From NCBI GenBank assembly GCA_947450015.1, contig CANFUB010000119.1, positions 1 to 7,492 of the forward strand: DNA of 7,492 nucleotides, given 5' to 3'. Shown one piece after another: positions 1-7,100 of the stretch (the first letter of the stretch is position 1; every line of letters starts with the position of its first letter). The DNA is from Bacteroidota bacterium (lineage in GTDB: Bacteria; Bacteroidota; Bacteroidia; NS11-12g; UBA955). The position numbers were made by a program, and so were the translations under genes. A model generated the notes under the pieces. It ran no database searches and was not told the DNA's origin. It saw nothing but the letters and a program-made list of their open reading frames with translations.

Positions 1-543
1 GGTAAAGGCCGTGCTTATGGTTTAGAAATTTATGCAAAGAAAAATGTCGGCAAACTAAATGGTTGGGTTTCTTATACCCTAGCCAAATCAGAAAGAAAAG
101 TACAAGGCATCAGTCATAATGAATGGTATGCCAACCGTTTCGACCGTCGCCATAACTTGAATGTAACAGGCAGTTACGACATCAGCAAAAAATGGTCGGT
201 GTCTGCAAGTTTTGTTTTTGGAACAGGTACACCAACGAATTTACCGAATACCAAATACAGTTTCCAAGGCATACAAGGCATTCCACAAAATGCCAGTGAA
301 TTGAGAAACAATGTGCGCATTAAACCATTCCACCGCTTAGACTTATCGGCCACATATATTCATAAAAAAACAGCCAAGTGGGAAAGCAGCTGGGTAGTTG
401 GTGTCTACAATGTTTACAAACGCAGAAATCCTTTTTCATATTACAGTCAACCGAACCCGAATAACAATTTTGAAACCCAATTGATTCGCTATTCTGTTAT
501 TGGTTCAATTGTCCCTTCAGTATCTTGGAACTTTAAATTTTAA
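1..543 (+). CDS. TonB-dependent outer-membrane receptor, C-terminal part (5' truncated by window edge)
   Basis: The frame is open from base 1 and ends at TAA 541-543, giving the last 180 residues of a beta-barrel receptor. Such receptors import ligands across the outer membrane using TonB/ExbBD energy. The start 'GKGRAYGLEIYAKK', then 'GWVSYTLAKSER', 'NEWYANRFDRRHNLNV' and 'FVFGTGTPTNLP', are hallmark barrel-strand segments of Bacteroidota receptors that carry an N-terminal carboxypeptidase-regulatory-like domain. Alternating polar/aromatic strands run to the end, and the final residue is Phe (WNFKF), the usual barrel-insertion C-terminus. The plug domain and signal peptide lie upstream of the window. 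The DUF4249 lipoprotein gene follows after 5 bp, so the two are almost certainly co-transcribed; this receptor class is often found with DUF4249 rather than SusD. The ligand cannot be inferred. Confidence 0.93.
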   Translation, partial: GKGRAYGLEIYAKKNVGKLNGWVSYTLAKSERKVQGISHNEWYANRFDRRHNLNVTGSYDISKKWSVSASFVFGTGTPTNLPNTKYSFQGIQGIPQNASELRNNVRIKPFHRLDLSATYIHKKTAKWESSWVVGVYNVYKRRNPFSYYSQPNPNNNFETQLIRYSVIGSIVPSVSWNFKF

Positions 544-548
544 TCAAC

Positions 549-1439
549 ATGCAACTATTTAATCATATCTTAAAAAATACAAAAATTTCAATTCTTGCTA
601 TTGCATTTCTTGCGGGCTTAACTGCTTGCGAAGACCCTATAGAACTCGATTTAGGTAAACCAGTAGAGCAGCTCGTGATTGATGCTGTGATTGACCAAAC
701 AGCCGATACCCAATACATTTATATTTCTAAATCTGTTGGCTATTTAAACAATGGCGCAGCGAAAGGTTATCAAATAGACACGGTTGGTATTTTCGATACT
801 TCAAGTTTTACCTTTTATCCTTTTAAATATGCTGGCAACGGAAAATATTTCTTTGTTCCGCCAAGTGCCAACACCTTTAAATTCGACAACGACTATCAAT
901 TAATTTGTAAGGATGGGGCGAACACCTATGTTTCTCAGAGCCATTTAAATTCACCAACAACAATTGATTCATTAACGTATAAGTATGAACCACTAGGCTC
1001 TTTTGGTGGCAACAAAGGCAATTACATTACACTTTGGTCGAAGGATAAAATTGGCAAAGGCGATTTTTATTGGTTGCGTTTATATAGAAATGATTCTATT
1101 CAATTGCAAGCAGGCGATATAAGGGTTGGTATCGATAATTCGGTATCGCAAGGTGGCGAAGGTGATGGCGATTTATTCATTGTACCATTGCGGGCCAATT
1201 TTACCAGTCGCCCATGGAATACAGGAGAAACTGCACGAATAGAAGTTTTGACAATTACACCTGAAATGTATTTTTATTTAAATCTACTGACCACACAATT
1301 GCAAAACACTGGATTGTTTGCGGTACCACCGAGCAATGTGCCTAGCAATATTATTTGCACCAATAATCCAGAAACCAAAGCCTTGGGATTCTTTTGCATG
1401 GTTGGAAAAGTTGAGAGTCCTACCCTATTAATTAAATAA
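549..1439 (+). CDS. DUF4249 domain-containing surface lipoprotein
   Basis: A 296-residue lipoprotein. Residues 1-27 form a type II signal peptide with a hydrophobic core (ISILAIAFLAG) and lipobox L24-T-A-C27. Acidic E28-D29 directly after the lipidated Cys would suit outer-membrane or surface placement. The mature start 'CEDPIELDLG...QLVIDAVI' and the later 'ALGFFCMVG' near the C-terminus (about residues 283-291) match the DUF4249 family, whose members are predicted beta-rich and accompany TonB-dependent receptors in Bacteroidota. The ATG lies 5 bp after the receptor stop, so translation is probably linked. Two Cys near the C-terminus (in 'NIICTNN' and 'GFFCMV') could form a disulfide; this is inference. 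No biochemical function is established for the family; an accessory role in ligand capture for the receptor is likely but unproven. Confidence 0.88.
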   Translation: MQLFNHILKNTKISILAIAFLAGLTACEDPIELDLGKPVEQLVIDAVIDQTADTQYIYISKSVGYLNNGAAKGYQIDTVGIFDTSSFTFYPFKYAGNGKYFFVPPSANTFKFDNDYQLICKDGANTYVSQSHLNSPTTIDSLTYKYEPLGSFGGNKGNYITLWSKDKIGKGDFYWLRLYRNDSIQLQAGDIRVGIDNSVSQGGEGDGDLFIVPLRANFTSRPWNTGETARIEVLTITPEMYFYLNLLTTQLQNTGLFAVPPSNVPSNIICTNNPETKALGFFCMVGKVESPTLLIK

Positions 1440-1478
1440 GGTCGAGATTCTTTTCTAATAAATTAGGATAAATATTTG

Positions 1479-1486
1479 TAGTTTTG
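1479..1486 (+). promoter_or_regulatory. Possible -7 element upstream of the PagL-like gene
   Basis: TAGTTTTG is an exact match to the Bacteroidota -7 consensus TAnnTTTG, 7 bp before the GTG start. No good -33 TTTG lies at normal spacing; the nearest T-rich match (TTTC at 1452-1455) would need a 23-bp spacer. Used as drawn, transcription would begin at about the start codon and the mRNA would be nearly leaderless. An imperfect copy (AATATTTG, 1471-1478) would give a short leader instead. The unit could also be read through from the upstream DUF4249 gene, since no terminator is visible in between. Confidence 0.3.
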
Positions 1487-1493
1487 TCATTCG

Positions 1494-2591
1494 GTGAGAA
1501 AGCTATCCATTGTCATATTTTTTTGTTTAAGTGTATTTAAAGTAAGCGCTCAATTTCAGCGTGGCATTCAAGTCAATGTATTACCAGGTTTTTTAATTGC
1601 CCACCGCGAATACATGGCCAACATGGAGGCGCATACCATGGGTTTCGAAGCCATTTACAGCAGTAATTTCACAGCATGGAAAGCCGTAGATTCGGCTTAT
1701 AAAAATTTGCGATGGGGCACTGGATTTACGTATTTCAATCTAGGCAATAGCGCTTTGAATGGCGATGTATTGGCTTGGCATATTCATGTTGAAGCCAATT
1801 TAAAGAACAGAAAAAATTTCCAAAGTACCTTGCGTTTCGGTTCTGGTATTGGTTATTTAACAAAACCCTATGATTTACAAACCAACCGTAAAAACAAAGC
1901 CATCGGTTCGCATTTTAACGGCAATATACAATTAATGTACAAAGCCTATTTTAAAGTTTCTCCAAACAATTCTTTGATACTTGGTACAGGTATTACCCAT
2001 TATAGCAATGGCAATTTTAAACGTCCGAATTTAGGAATCAACATTGCGCATTTAAATTTAGGATGGTACCATAATTTACAAAGTATTGATCAACCGAAAT
2101 TCAAACCATTGCCTAGGTTATTTCCTAAGAATGGATTTGAGATCAATGCTGGCATTGCCAATAAACAAATAGCAGTTGCAGACACTAGAAGGTTTACCAT
2201 TTTATCTAGCAGTTTATTGTATTATTTCCAACACAACAAAACCCGCAATTGGCGCGTGGGTACAGAATTTTTCTTCGACAAAACCTACCCTTACGAATTG
2301 TTTCATCCAGAAAAATTAGAACATGTTAAATTGGGTAAAATGACCGAGGTAGCCCTAAAGATTGGGCATGAATTTGTATTTGGAAGAATCGCAATTGTAT
2401 CCGATTTAGGCACCTATGTGTACAGACCGAATCAGTATAAGAAACGCGTTTACTTTGCCATCGGGTTTAATTATTTTTTCAATAAAGGCATTGTTGCACA
2501 AACAAGACTAAAGTCGCACATGGCCGTTGCCGATTTCTTTTATTGGAGTGGTGGTTACCGTTTTTCAGATGAATTTTTACACAAACAATGA
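1494..2591 (+). CDS. PagL-like outer-membrane lipid A deacylase / acyloxyacyl hydrolase family protein
   Basis: A 365-residue protein with a Sec signal peptide (hydrophobic core IVIFFCLSVF, cleavage after VSA19) and a predicted beta-barrel body. The motif H169-Y-S171-N-G followed by P178-N-L-G matches the active-site region of PagL, an outer-membrane enzyme that removes the 3-O acyl chain from lipid A; His169 and Ser171 correspond to its catalytic His/Ser. The ungapped position of the PagL catalytic Glu (His+14) is Asn183 here, so the acid may be elsewhere or absent. At 365 residues it is about twice the length of proteobacterial PagL, in line with Bacteroidota proteins annotated as acyloxyacyl hydrolase. 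GTG at 1494 is the start: the in-frame codon at 1479-1481 is a stop, no ATG lies between, and later ATGs would lose the signal peptide. The stop overlaps the next gene's start (ATGA). Barrel fold and location are confident; activity is not. Confidence 0.8.
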   Translation: MRKLSIVIFFCLSVFKVSAQFQRGIQVNVLPGFLIAHREYMANMEAHTMGFEAIYSSNFTAWKAVDSAYKNLRWGTGFTYFNLGNSALNGDVLAWHIHVEANLKNRKNFQSTLRFGSGIGYLTKPYDLQTNRKNKAIGSHFNGNIQLMYKAYFKVSPNNSLILGTGITHYSNGNFKRPNLGINIAHLNLGWYHNLQSIDQPKFKPLPRLFPKNGFEINAGIANKQIAVADTRRFTILSSSLLYYFQHNKTRNWRVGTEFFFDKTYPYELFHPEKLEHVKLGKMTEVALKIGHEFVFGRIAIVSDLGTYVYRPNQYKKRVYFAIGFNYFFNKGIVAQTRLKSHMAVADFFYWSGGYRFSDEFLHKQ

Positions 2592-3319
2592 AGCCTGTAA
2601 TTTATATATTGAGTGTGGTTGTTTTATTGGGTGCTTGTAATAGGGCCGATGATTTTGTAACGTCTTATGGCGATGAGATTGAGCAAACGCGACAAGTTGG
2701 AAATTTCAGAGCCATCTCTGCTGGCGAAAAATTTGACATTGTTTTAGTACAAGATTCTGCATTGGCGGGTACTGTGAAAATGAGCGCTGGCAGTCATGTA
2801 ATTGATGGCTATGTGAGTGAAGTGAGAAATGGCGTTTTGGTTTTAGAAAACATTAATAAGTACAATTGGGTGCGCAAATTAAAAGTAAGACAAAAGGCCA
2901 TCATCTATTTCAAAAAATTAGATAGCCTATCCGTTCGTGGTTCCGCTAAGTTTACAAGTGCCAAAGCCATTGTACAGCAAAACGAATTAAAGATCATTCA
3001 CAATGGATTAGAGGATATTGAGCTGACTATTTTTACGAATGATATCAATGTCAGGGGCGAAAATACTGGGGGTATTATCTTGCATGGCAAATGCAATATC
3101 TATAGAGGCAATGCCGACGATATTAGTTTTGTAGACAACCGCGACTTAATAACAGATGATACTTATTTTAACAGTTTTAGTCAGGAAGACAGTTATGTGA
3201 ATGCCAAAAATATTTTGGGTTTGAAAGTCTTTGGCAATGGCAATATTTACTATTTAAGTACGCCTTCTAATACAAGTTCATTTGAGCGATTTGGTAAGGG
3301 TGATATCATCAAGAAGTAA
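2588..3319 (+). CDS. Head-GIN (DUF2807) domain lipoprotein
   Basis: A 243-residue protein with a lipoprotein signal peptide ending in L14-G-A-C17; D21-D22 soon after the Cys would fit a Bacteroidota surface-export signal. The body is the DUF2807 'putative auto-transporter adhesin, head GIN' beta-helix: it opens with 'VGNFRAISAGEKFDIVLVQD', continues through repeating short strands (LKVRQKAIIYFKKLDSLSV, FTNDINVRGEN), and ends with the typical 'GNGNIYYLSTPS' and 'RFGKGDIIKK'. Such domains bear stacked Asn/Asp/Gly-rich turns. Many Bacteroidota carry them as envelope proteins of undetermined function. The ATG overlaps the previous stop by 4 bp (ATGA), so the two proteins are translationally coupled and probably act in the same compartment. 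The unit ends at the hairpin terminator about 25 bp downstream. Confidence 0.87.
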   Translation: MKPVIYILSVVVLLGACNRADDFVTSYGDEIEQTRQVGNFRAISAGEKFDIVLVQDSALAGTVKMSAGSHVIDGYVSEVRNGVLVLENINKYNWVRKLKVRQKAIIYFKKLDSLSVRGSAKFTSAKAIVQQNELKIIHNGLEDIELTIFTNDINVRGENTGGIILHGKCNIYRGNADDISFVDNRDLITDDTYFNSFSQEDSYVNAKNILGLKVFGNGNIYYLSTPSNTSSFERFGKGDIIKK

Positions 3320-3343
3320 TTTTCATAAAAATTGGGCACAAAA

Positions 3344-3371
3344 AAAACACGATTCAAATGAATCGTGTTTT
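3344..3371. terminator. Bidirectional intrinsic terminator between convergent genes
   Basis: A perfect 12-bp inverted repeat (AAAACACGATTC at 3344-3355, GAATCGTGTTTT at 3360-3371) with a 4-nt loop. It lies between the stop of the head-GIN gene (3319, plus strand) and the stop of the RRM gene (3392, minus strand). Read on minus, the stem is followed by a run of seven T (complement of 3341-3347), a strong terminator. Read on plus, the T-run is only the four bases of the stem arm followed by ATAATT, so termination is probably weaker. Confidence 0.85.
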
Positions 3372-3391
3372 ATAATTAAAATTGGTTTTGA

Positions 3392-3724
3392 TTAATATCT
3401 TTTGTTGTAACCACCAGAGTTTCCTCCACCGCCGTTACCACCACGGTTAAAACCTCCACCACCACGGTTTCCACCATTGTCTTCTCTTGGGCGTGCTTCG
3501 TTTACAACTAGCGCTCTTTCCATAAATTCTTTCTCATGTAAAGCAGCAATGGCAGCGTTTGCAGCTGAATCATCACTCATTTCTACAATCGCAAATCCGC
3601 GTGAACGGTTTGTGAATTTGTCTTTAATAATTCTTGCTGAGCTCACTTCACCATACTGAGTGAAAAGGTTTTCGACATCTTGCTCGCTCGCTTTGAAGCT
3701 AAGATTACCTACGTAAATGTTCAT
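3392..3724 (-). CDS. RNA-binding protein: RRM domain with glycine-rich tail
   Basis: A 110-residue cytoplasmic single-RRM protein. RNP2 is I3-Y-V-G-N-L8 and RNP1 is R42-G-F-A-I-V-E-M49; the RRM spans about residues 1-78. A low-complexity tail (residues 83-110: NGGNRGGGGF, NRGGNGGGGN, GGYNKRY) resembles the Gly-rich tails of cyanobacterial and Bacteroidota cold-responsive Rbp proteins. Family members bind single-stranded RNA, probably as chaperones or post-transcriptional regulators. RNP1 position 5 is Ile46 where most RRMs have Phe/Tyr, so one of the usual base-stacking aromatics is missing; Tyr4 and Phe44 remain. It is transcribed alone, convergent to the lipoprotein gene and divergent from the tRNA, with its own promoter about 50 bp upstream and a terminator just past its stop. 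Confidence 0.93.
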   Translation of the reverse strand: MNIYVGNLSFKASEQDVENLFTQYGEVSSARIIKDKFTNRSRGFAIVEMSDDSAANAAIAALHEKEFMERALVVNEARPREDNGGNRGGGGFNRGGNGGGGNSGGYNKRY

Positions 3725-3776
3725 TATATCTAAATTTGTTTAAATCGTAATCCGTTATAAATAATGGAATACTGAA

Positions 3777-3808
3777 CAAAGATAAACTATTATATTATAA
3801 AAAAAAAA
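3777..3808 (-). promoter_or_regulatory. Promoter of the RRM protein gene
   Basis: On the minus strand, TATCTTTG (complement of 3777-3784) matches TAnnTTTG exactly. A T-run (complement of the A10 tract at 3799-3808) sits at the right distance for the -33 box, reading TTTT rather than TTTG. The predicted transcript starts near 3770 and has a leader of roughly 45 nt before the ATG at 3724. No riboswitch-like structure is obvious in the leader. Confidence 0.5.
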
Positions 3809-3810
3809 TA

Positions 3811-3841
3811 TTTGTCTGTAGCTTTATTTTACTTACTTTTG
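3811..3841 (+). promoter_or_regulatory. Promoter of the tRNA-Arg gene
   Basis: TTTG at 3811-3814 and TACTTTTG at 3834-3841 are exact matches to the Bacteroidota -33 and -7 boxes with a 19-bp spacer, the best promoter in the window. Transcription should start near 3848, about 11 nt before the mature tRNA 5' end. The -33 box lies 2 bp from the A-tract that serves the divergent RRM promoter, so the two promoters are back to back. Confidence 0.7.
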
Positions 3842-3858
3842 CAAAACTTTAAAAATAA

Positions 3859-3932
3859 GGGCCCGTAGCTTAATTGGATAGAGCACCTGACTACGGATCA
3901 GGAGGTTGGGGGTTCGACTCCCTTCGAGCCCA
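3859..3932 (+). tRNA. tRNA-Arg (anticodon ACG)
   Basis: A 74-nt cloverleaf including the discriminator A3932; CCA is not encoded (CACG follows). Acceptor arms are 3859-3865 (GGGCCCG) and 3925-3931 (CGAGCCC). The D-arm is GCTTAATTGGATAGAGC. The anticodon stem CCTGA/TCAGG encloses loop CTACGGA with anticodon ACG, read as Arg CGN after A34-to-inosine editing by TadA. The T-arm is GGGGG-TTCGACT-CCCTT with two G-U pairs. Acceptor pair 5-68 is C3863 against A3927, a mismatch that a T at 3863 would repair. It is a single gene with its own promoter and terminator. Confidence 0.95.
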
Positions 3933-3943
3933 CGTTTAAACAT

Positions 3944-3977
3944 AAAAAGCTCGGAACATTTGTTTCGAGCTTTTTTT
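3944..3977 (+). terminator. Intrinsic terminator of the tRNA-Arg gene
   Basis: Arms AAAAAGCTCGGAAC (3944-3957) and GTTTCGAGC plus Ts (3962 onward) pair over 14 bp with one G-U, closing an ATTT loop (3958-3961), followed by seven T (3971-3977). The hairpin begins 12 nt after the tRNA, as expected for a monocistronic tRNA transcript. Confidence 0.85.
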
Positions 3978-3988
3978 ATGCCCTTTGA

Positions 3989-4036
3989 AATATGGCATTT
4001 GCGCTTTAAATGCCATATTAATGCGCTATCGCATTA
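3989..4036. repeat. Two adjacent hairpin-forming inverted repeats
   Basis: The first is a perfect 12-bp inverted repeat, AATATGGCATTT (3989-4000) and AAATGCCATATT (4008-4019), with loop GCGCTTT. The second begins at the last base of the first: TAATGCG (4019-4025) and CGCATTA (4030-4036) with loop CTAT. TGCGCT occurs in both (4000-4005 and 4022-4027). Neither is followed by a T-run on either strand, so they are not ordinary terminators. They may be a relic of a mobile or REP-like element, a protein-binding site or a structured RNA; nothing decides between these. Confidence 0.5.
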
Positions 4037-4043
4037 TCGGCTT

Positions 4044-4196
4044 TCACATTATAAATTGTTGCCACCATTCCTTTTTCATAATTAAGTCATTTTCTTTGCC
4101 TAGTTTCATATTCCTGTCATAATAGTATTGAAATGTTCCTTCAGACACTTTATTTCTCTCTTCATTGCTTAGATTTGTTTCGTTAATTCTTGTCAT
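4044..4196 (-). CDS. Possible small protein of 50 residues, unknown function
   Basis: ATG at 4196-4194 to TGA at 4046-4044 gives a hydrophilic 50-residue peptide without Cys: an acidic/basic N-half (NLSNEERNKVSEG), then an aromatic-rich half (FQYYYDRN, KKEWWQQFIM). An in-frame ATG at 4205-4203 would add three residues. I do not recognise it. It fills the only sizeable gap between the tRNA and the large gene. Against it, its start codon abuts the divergent start of the large gene (CATATG at 4194-4199), no promoter motif is visible on its strand upstream, and the large gene's likely promoter lies inside it. It could be a real small gene, the end of a decayed gene, or chance. Confidence 0.3.
   Translation of the reverse strand: MTRINETNLSNEERNKVSEGTFQYYYDRNMKLGKENDLIMKKEWWQQFIM
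4149..4177 (+). promoter_or_regulatory. Likely promoter of the large modular surface-protein gene
   Basis: TAGATTTG at 4170-4177 is an exact TAnnTTTG match. TTTA at 4149-4152 is one base from TTTG at a 17-bp spacer. Transcription would start near 4184, leaving a leader of about 13 nt before ATG 4197. The match lies within the possible minus-strand small ORF, arguing that this stretch is at least partly upstream regulatory DNA for the plus-strand gene. Confidence 0.45.
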
Positions 4197-7100
4197 ATGA
4201 AACATAAATACAGGGTGAAAAATCTTAAATTCTGGTCGATACTCTTTTTAATGGCCATTTCTTTTAAAGGCTATGCCCAAGTACCTGTAGCTAAATTTGT
4301 TGCCAACAAACGCAGTCTTGAAATATATACGCAAATAAGTTTAACAGATTCTTCAAGCAACAATCCTTACATTTGGGAATGGAGTATATACGATTCTGTT
4401 ACTTTTAAAAACGATCCCTACGACAAAGTTTCTGATGAAAATGGTGGTTGGATTTCCTTTGATAATGGCACTACTAAGAATTCAAAAAATCCTCAAATCA
4501 CCATTTACAGGGAGGGCAAATACACTGTAACTTTAAGATGTTATAACAAAACTGGTTGGTCGACTAAATTGATAAAGAAGGATTATATTACAGCACTTGG
4601 ATATACCTCGTATTATTTAGGGTTTGGTAGCTATGGCACTTATTCAGACAATATTGTTTCCACAGATTATGGCGGCATTTATGACAATGGTGGCACAAGT
4701 GCCAACTATGGGAACAATCAAGGCTTGGCCACTAAATCTTACTTAACCATACATCCTTGCCGCGCGAAAAAAATTATCTTAAAAATGGAGCAATTAAAAT
4801 TTAGCGATAACCAAGATGTGCTGTATGTGTATGACGACAACAAAGTAAACAGTGCGAAATTACTTGCTACATGGACCAAAGGCAATACCTCACCTACAAC
4901 CGTAACAGCATTGAGTGGTAGCATGCACATTGTTTTTAAATCCAATGGTTCGGGAGTAGATTCAGGTTTCGTTGGAAATTATACATCCATTTTAGACAGT
5001 TCAGCCTTTCGTCCCTCAATTGATTTTATCCATGATTCAGTCATTTACAAAGGTGTGCCAGCTGTCATAAAAAGCGTCAATACAAGTTTTCCAGGGGTCC
5101 CAGAAATTGAATGGAGAATTGATGGCAATTGGAGCGGGTTTGGCAAAATTTTTAAAACAGTTCAAAATGTAACAGATGGCATCTATCAAGTATGTATGCG
5201 GGTAAAAGGTTGTAAAATCGACACGAATATTTGCAAGTATATAAAAATAAAAACACCAAATGCTAAAACGTCCATTAATTTTAATAAAACTACTTTTTCA
5301 AATAATTCAGATACCGCACGGCTAACACCATTAACAGACAAAGCCAACAGATTTTCTTGGTCCATTTCCCCTACTTCTTATGTTTTACTTAATCCTCCAC
5401 CTAGTCCTTCAATTGTAAAGCCTGGTGTAATCGAATACAGAGAAACTCGAGGCGATAGTTTGCCTATCCCTTATATTTGGTTTCTCGATTCCACCTGTTA
5501 CAACATTACTTTAAAAGCTTGGTACGACAAGGATAGCTCGACAACGGTTTCTACACTGACCAAAAATAGCTATATCTGTTCAAAAGATTTTAGATTAACC
5601 TATGGCCTGTTTGGAAAAGTATTTAAAGACAAGAACAACGATTGTAGTTACAGCTCAGGTGAAACTTATTTAAAGGATGTACCTGTAAAACTATACGATA
5701 CGGCCAACAATTTATTGGGACAAACCTATACCCAATCGAATGGTATGTTCTATTTTGATAAAACAAATGGGAAATACAAAGTGGTTGTTAATATTAATAA
5801 CCAACCATTGGATGTAAAATGTCCAACAGGACTAGATTCTACTATTACATTAAAATCTTCTAAATTATCGGGTGGAATTGATTTTCCAATGACTTGCGGA
5901 TTAATTGATTTAGGTGTACAATCCATTGTACCACGTGGCTTTATTTTTCCGGGCAAAACACATACTCTTCATATTAATGCTGGCCTATTTGGAAAATCCG
6001 ATTTTGAAAATTGTCAAGTAAATAACGACAGTGGAATCATACGCGTAACTGTAACTGGAAAAATCAAGTATATCTCAGCAAGTCCAAAACCTAGTGCTAT
6101 TTCCGGAAATACCTATTCTTGGAAAATTAAAGATTTTTTTAAATTTTATAACGCTATCCCAGTGCAATTTAAAACCGATACCAATGCCACCTATGGCGAT
6201 ACTGTGCTAGCCATTGCCGAAATAATTTTATCTAAAAAAGATAAAGATAGCACGAATAACAAGATGAAGTTTTCATATAAGGTAATGAATTCATATGACC
6301 CCAATAAAAAAGAAACTTATCCTGAAGTGGTATTACCTGGCTATAAAGACTGGTTTGTTTATACCATTCATTTTCAAAATACGGGCAAGGCCCCAGCTTT
6401 CAATATTCGTTTAGAAGACACCATCGACAATAGAATGGATTTAGAAACTTTCGAAGTGATGGATTACAGTCATGATAACCGCGTGGCATTGAATGGCAAT
6501 AAGCTCAAAGTGTATTTCGATGATATCATGTTGCCCGATAGTTTTTCTGACAGCAAAGGTTCGAATGGGTACATACAATACAGAATAAAACCTAAACAAG
6601 GATATAATGATGGCACACAGATACGCAATACTGCCTATATCTATTTCGACTATAACAGTCCTGTTGCTACCAACACGACTATTAATGCGTACAAAAAACC
6701 TAGCTATGTTATTAAGCTAAATACTGATTTAAATGGCAGCACTACAGGCAGTGGCACTTATAAAAAGGATTCTTTGGTAAAAGCCATAGCGAAACCAAAA
6801 AGTTGTTATAAATTTAAACGGTGGACCGAAGCTGGCAACGAGGTATCAACCGATAGTATTTATACTTTTACAGCCTCTGCTAACAGAACACTGATTGCAG
6901 AATTTACTAAAAACAGCTACACCATTACTGGCACTATTTTACCTAAGGTTTCTGCTGGCACTATTAATGGATTGGGTATTTACGGCTGTTCGGACACCTT
7001 AAAAACATTGATTGCTGTGCCTGCTGCTTGTTATCAATTCAAAGAATGGCAAGAAAACAACATTACAGTTTTCACTAACAGCAGCTACTCATTTCTACCA

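Noticed and set aside
1455..1466. Short palindrome CTAATAAATTAG as a terminator after the DUF4249 gene
   Set aside because: The stem is only 5 weak pairs with a 2-nt loop and no T-run follows; a terminator or operator call is not supported.
3477..3659. Plus-strand 60-codon ORF opposite the RRM gene
   Set aside because: It is the antisense shadow of a clear RRM coding sequence, with no motif or promoter of its own.
3859..3977. Attachment site of an integrated element at the tRNA 3' end
   Set aside because: Only a 7-bp repeat of the tRNA end (TTCGAGC) is seen, inside the terminator stem; there is no integrase gene and no long direct repeat in the window.
4739..4945. Minus-strand 68-codon ORF
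   Set aside because: It lies wholly opposite the CUB-like domain of the large plus-strand gene; the composition is not protein-like.
5750..5956. Minus-strand 68-codon ORF
   Set aside because: It is opposite the conserved SdrD-B-like and following region of the large gene; no independent support.
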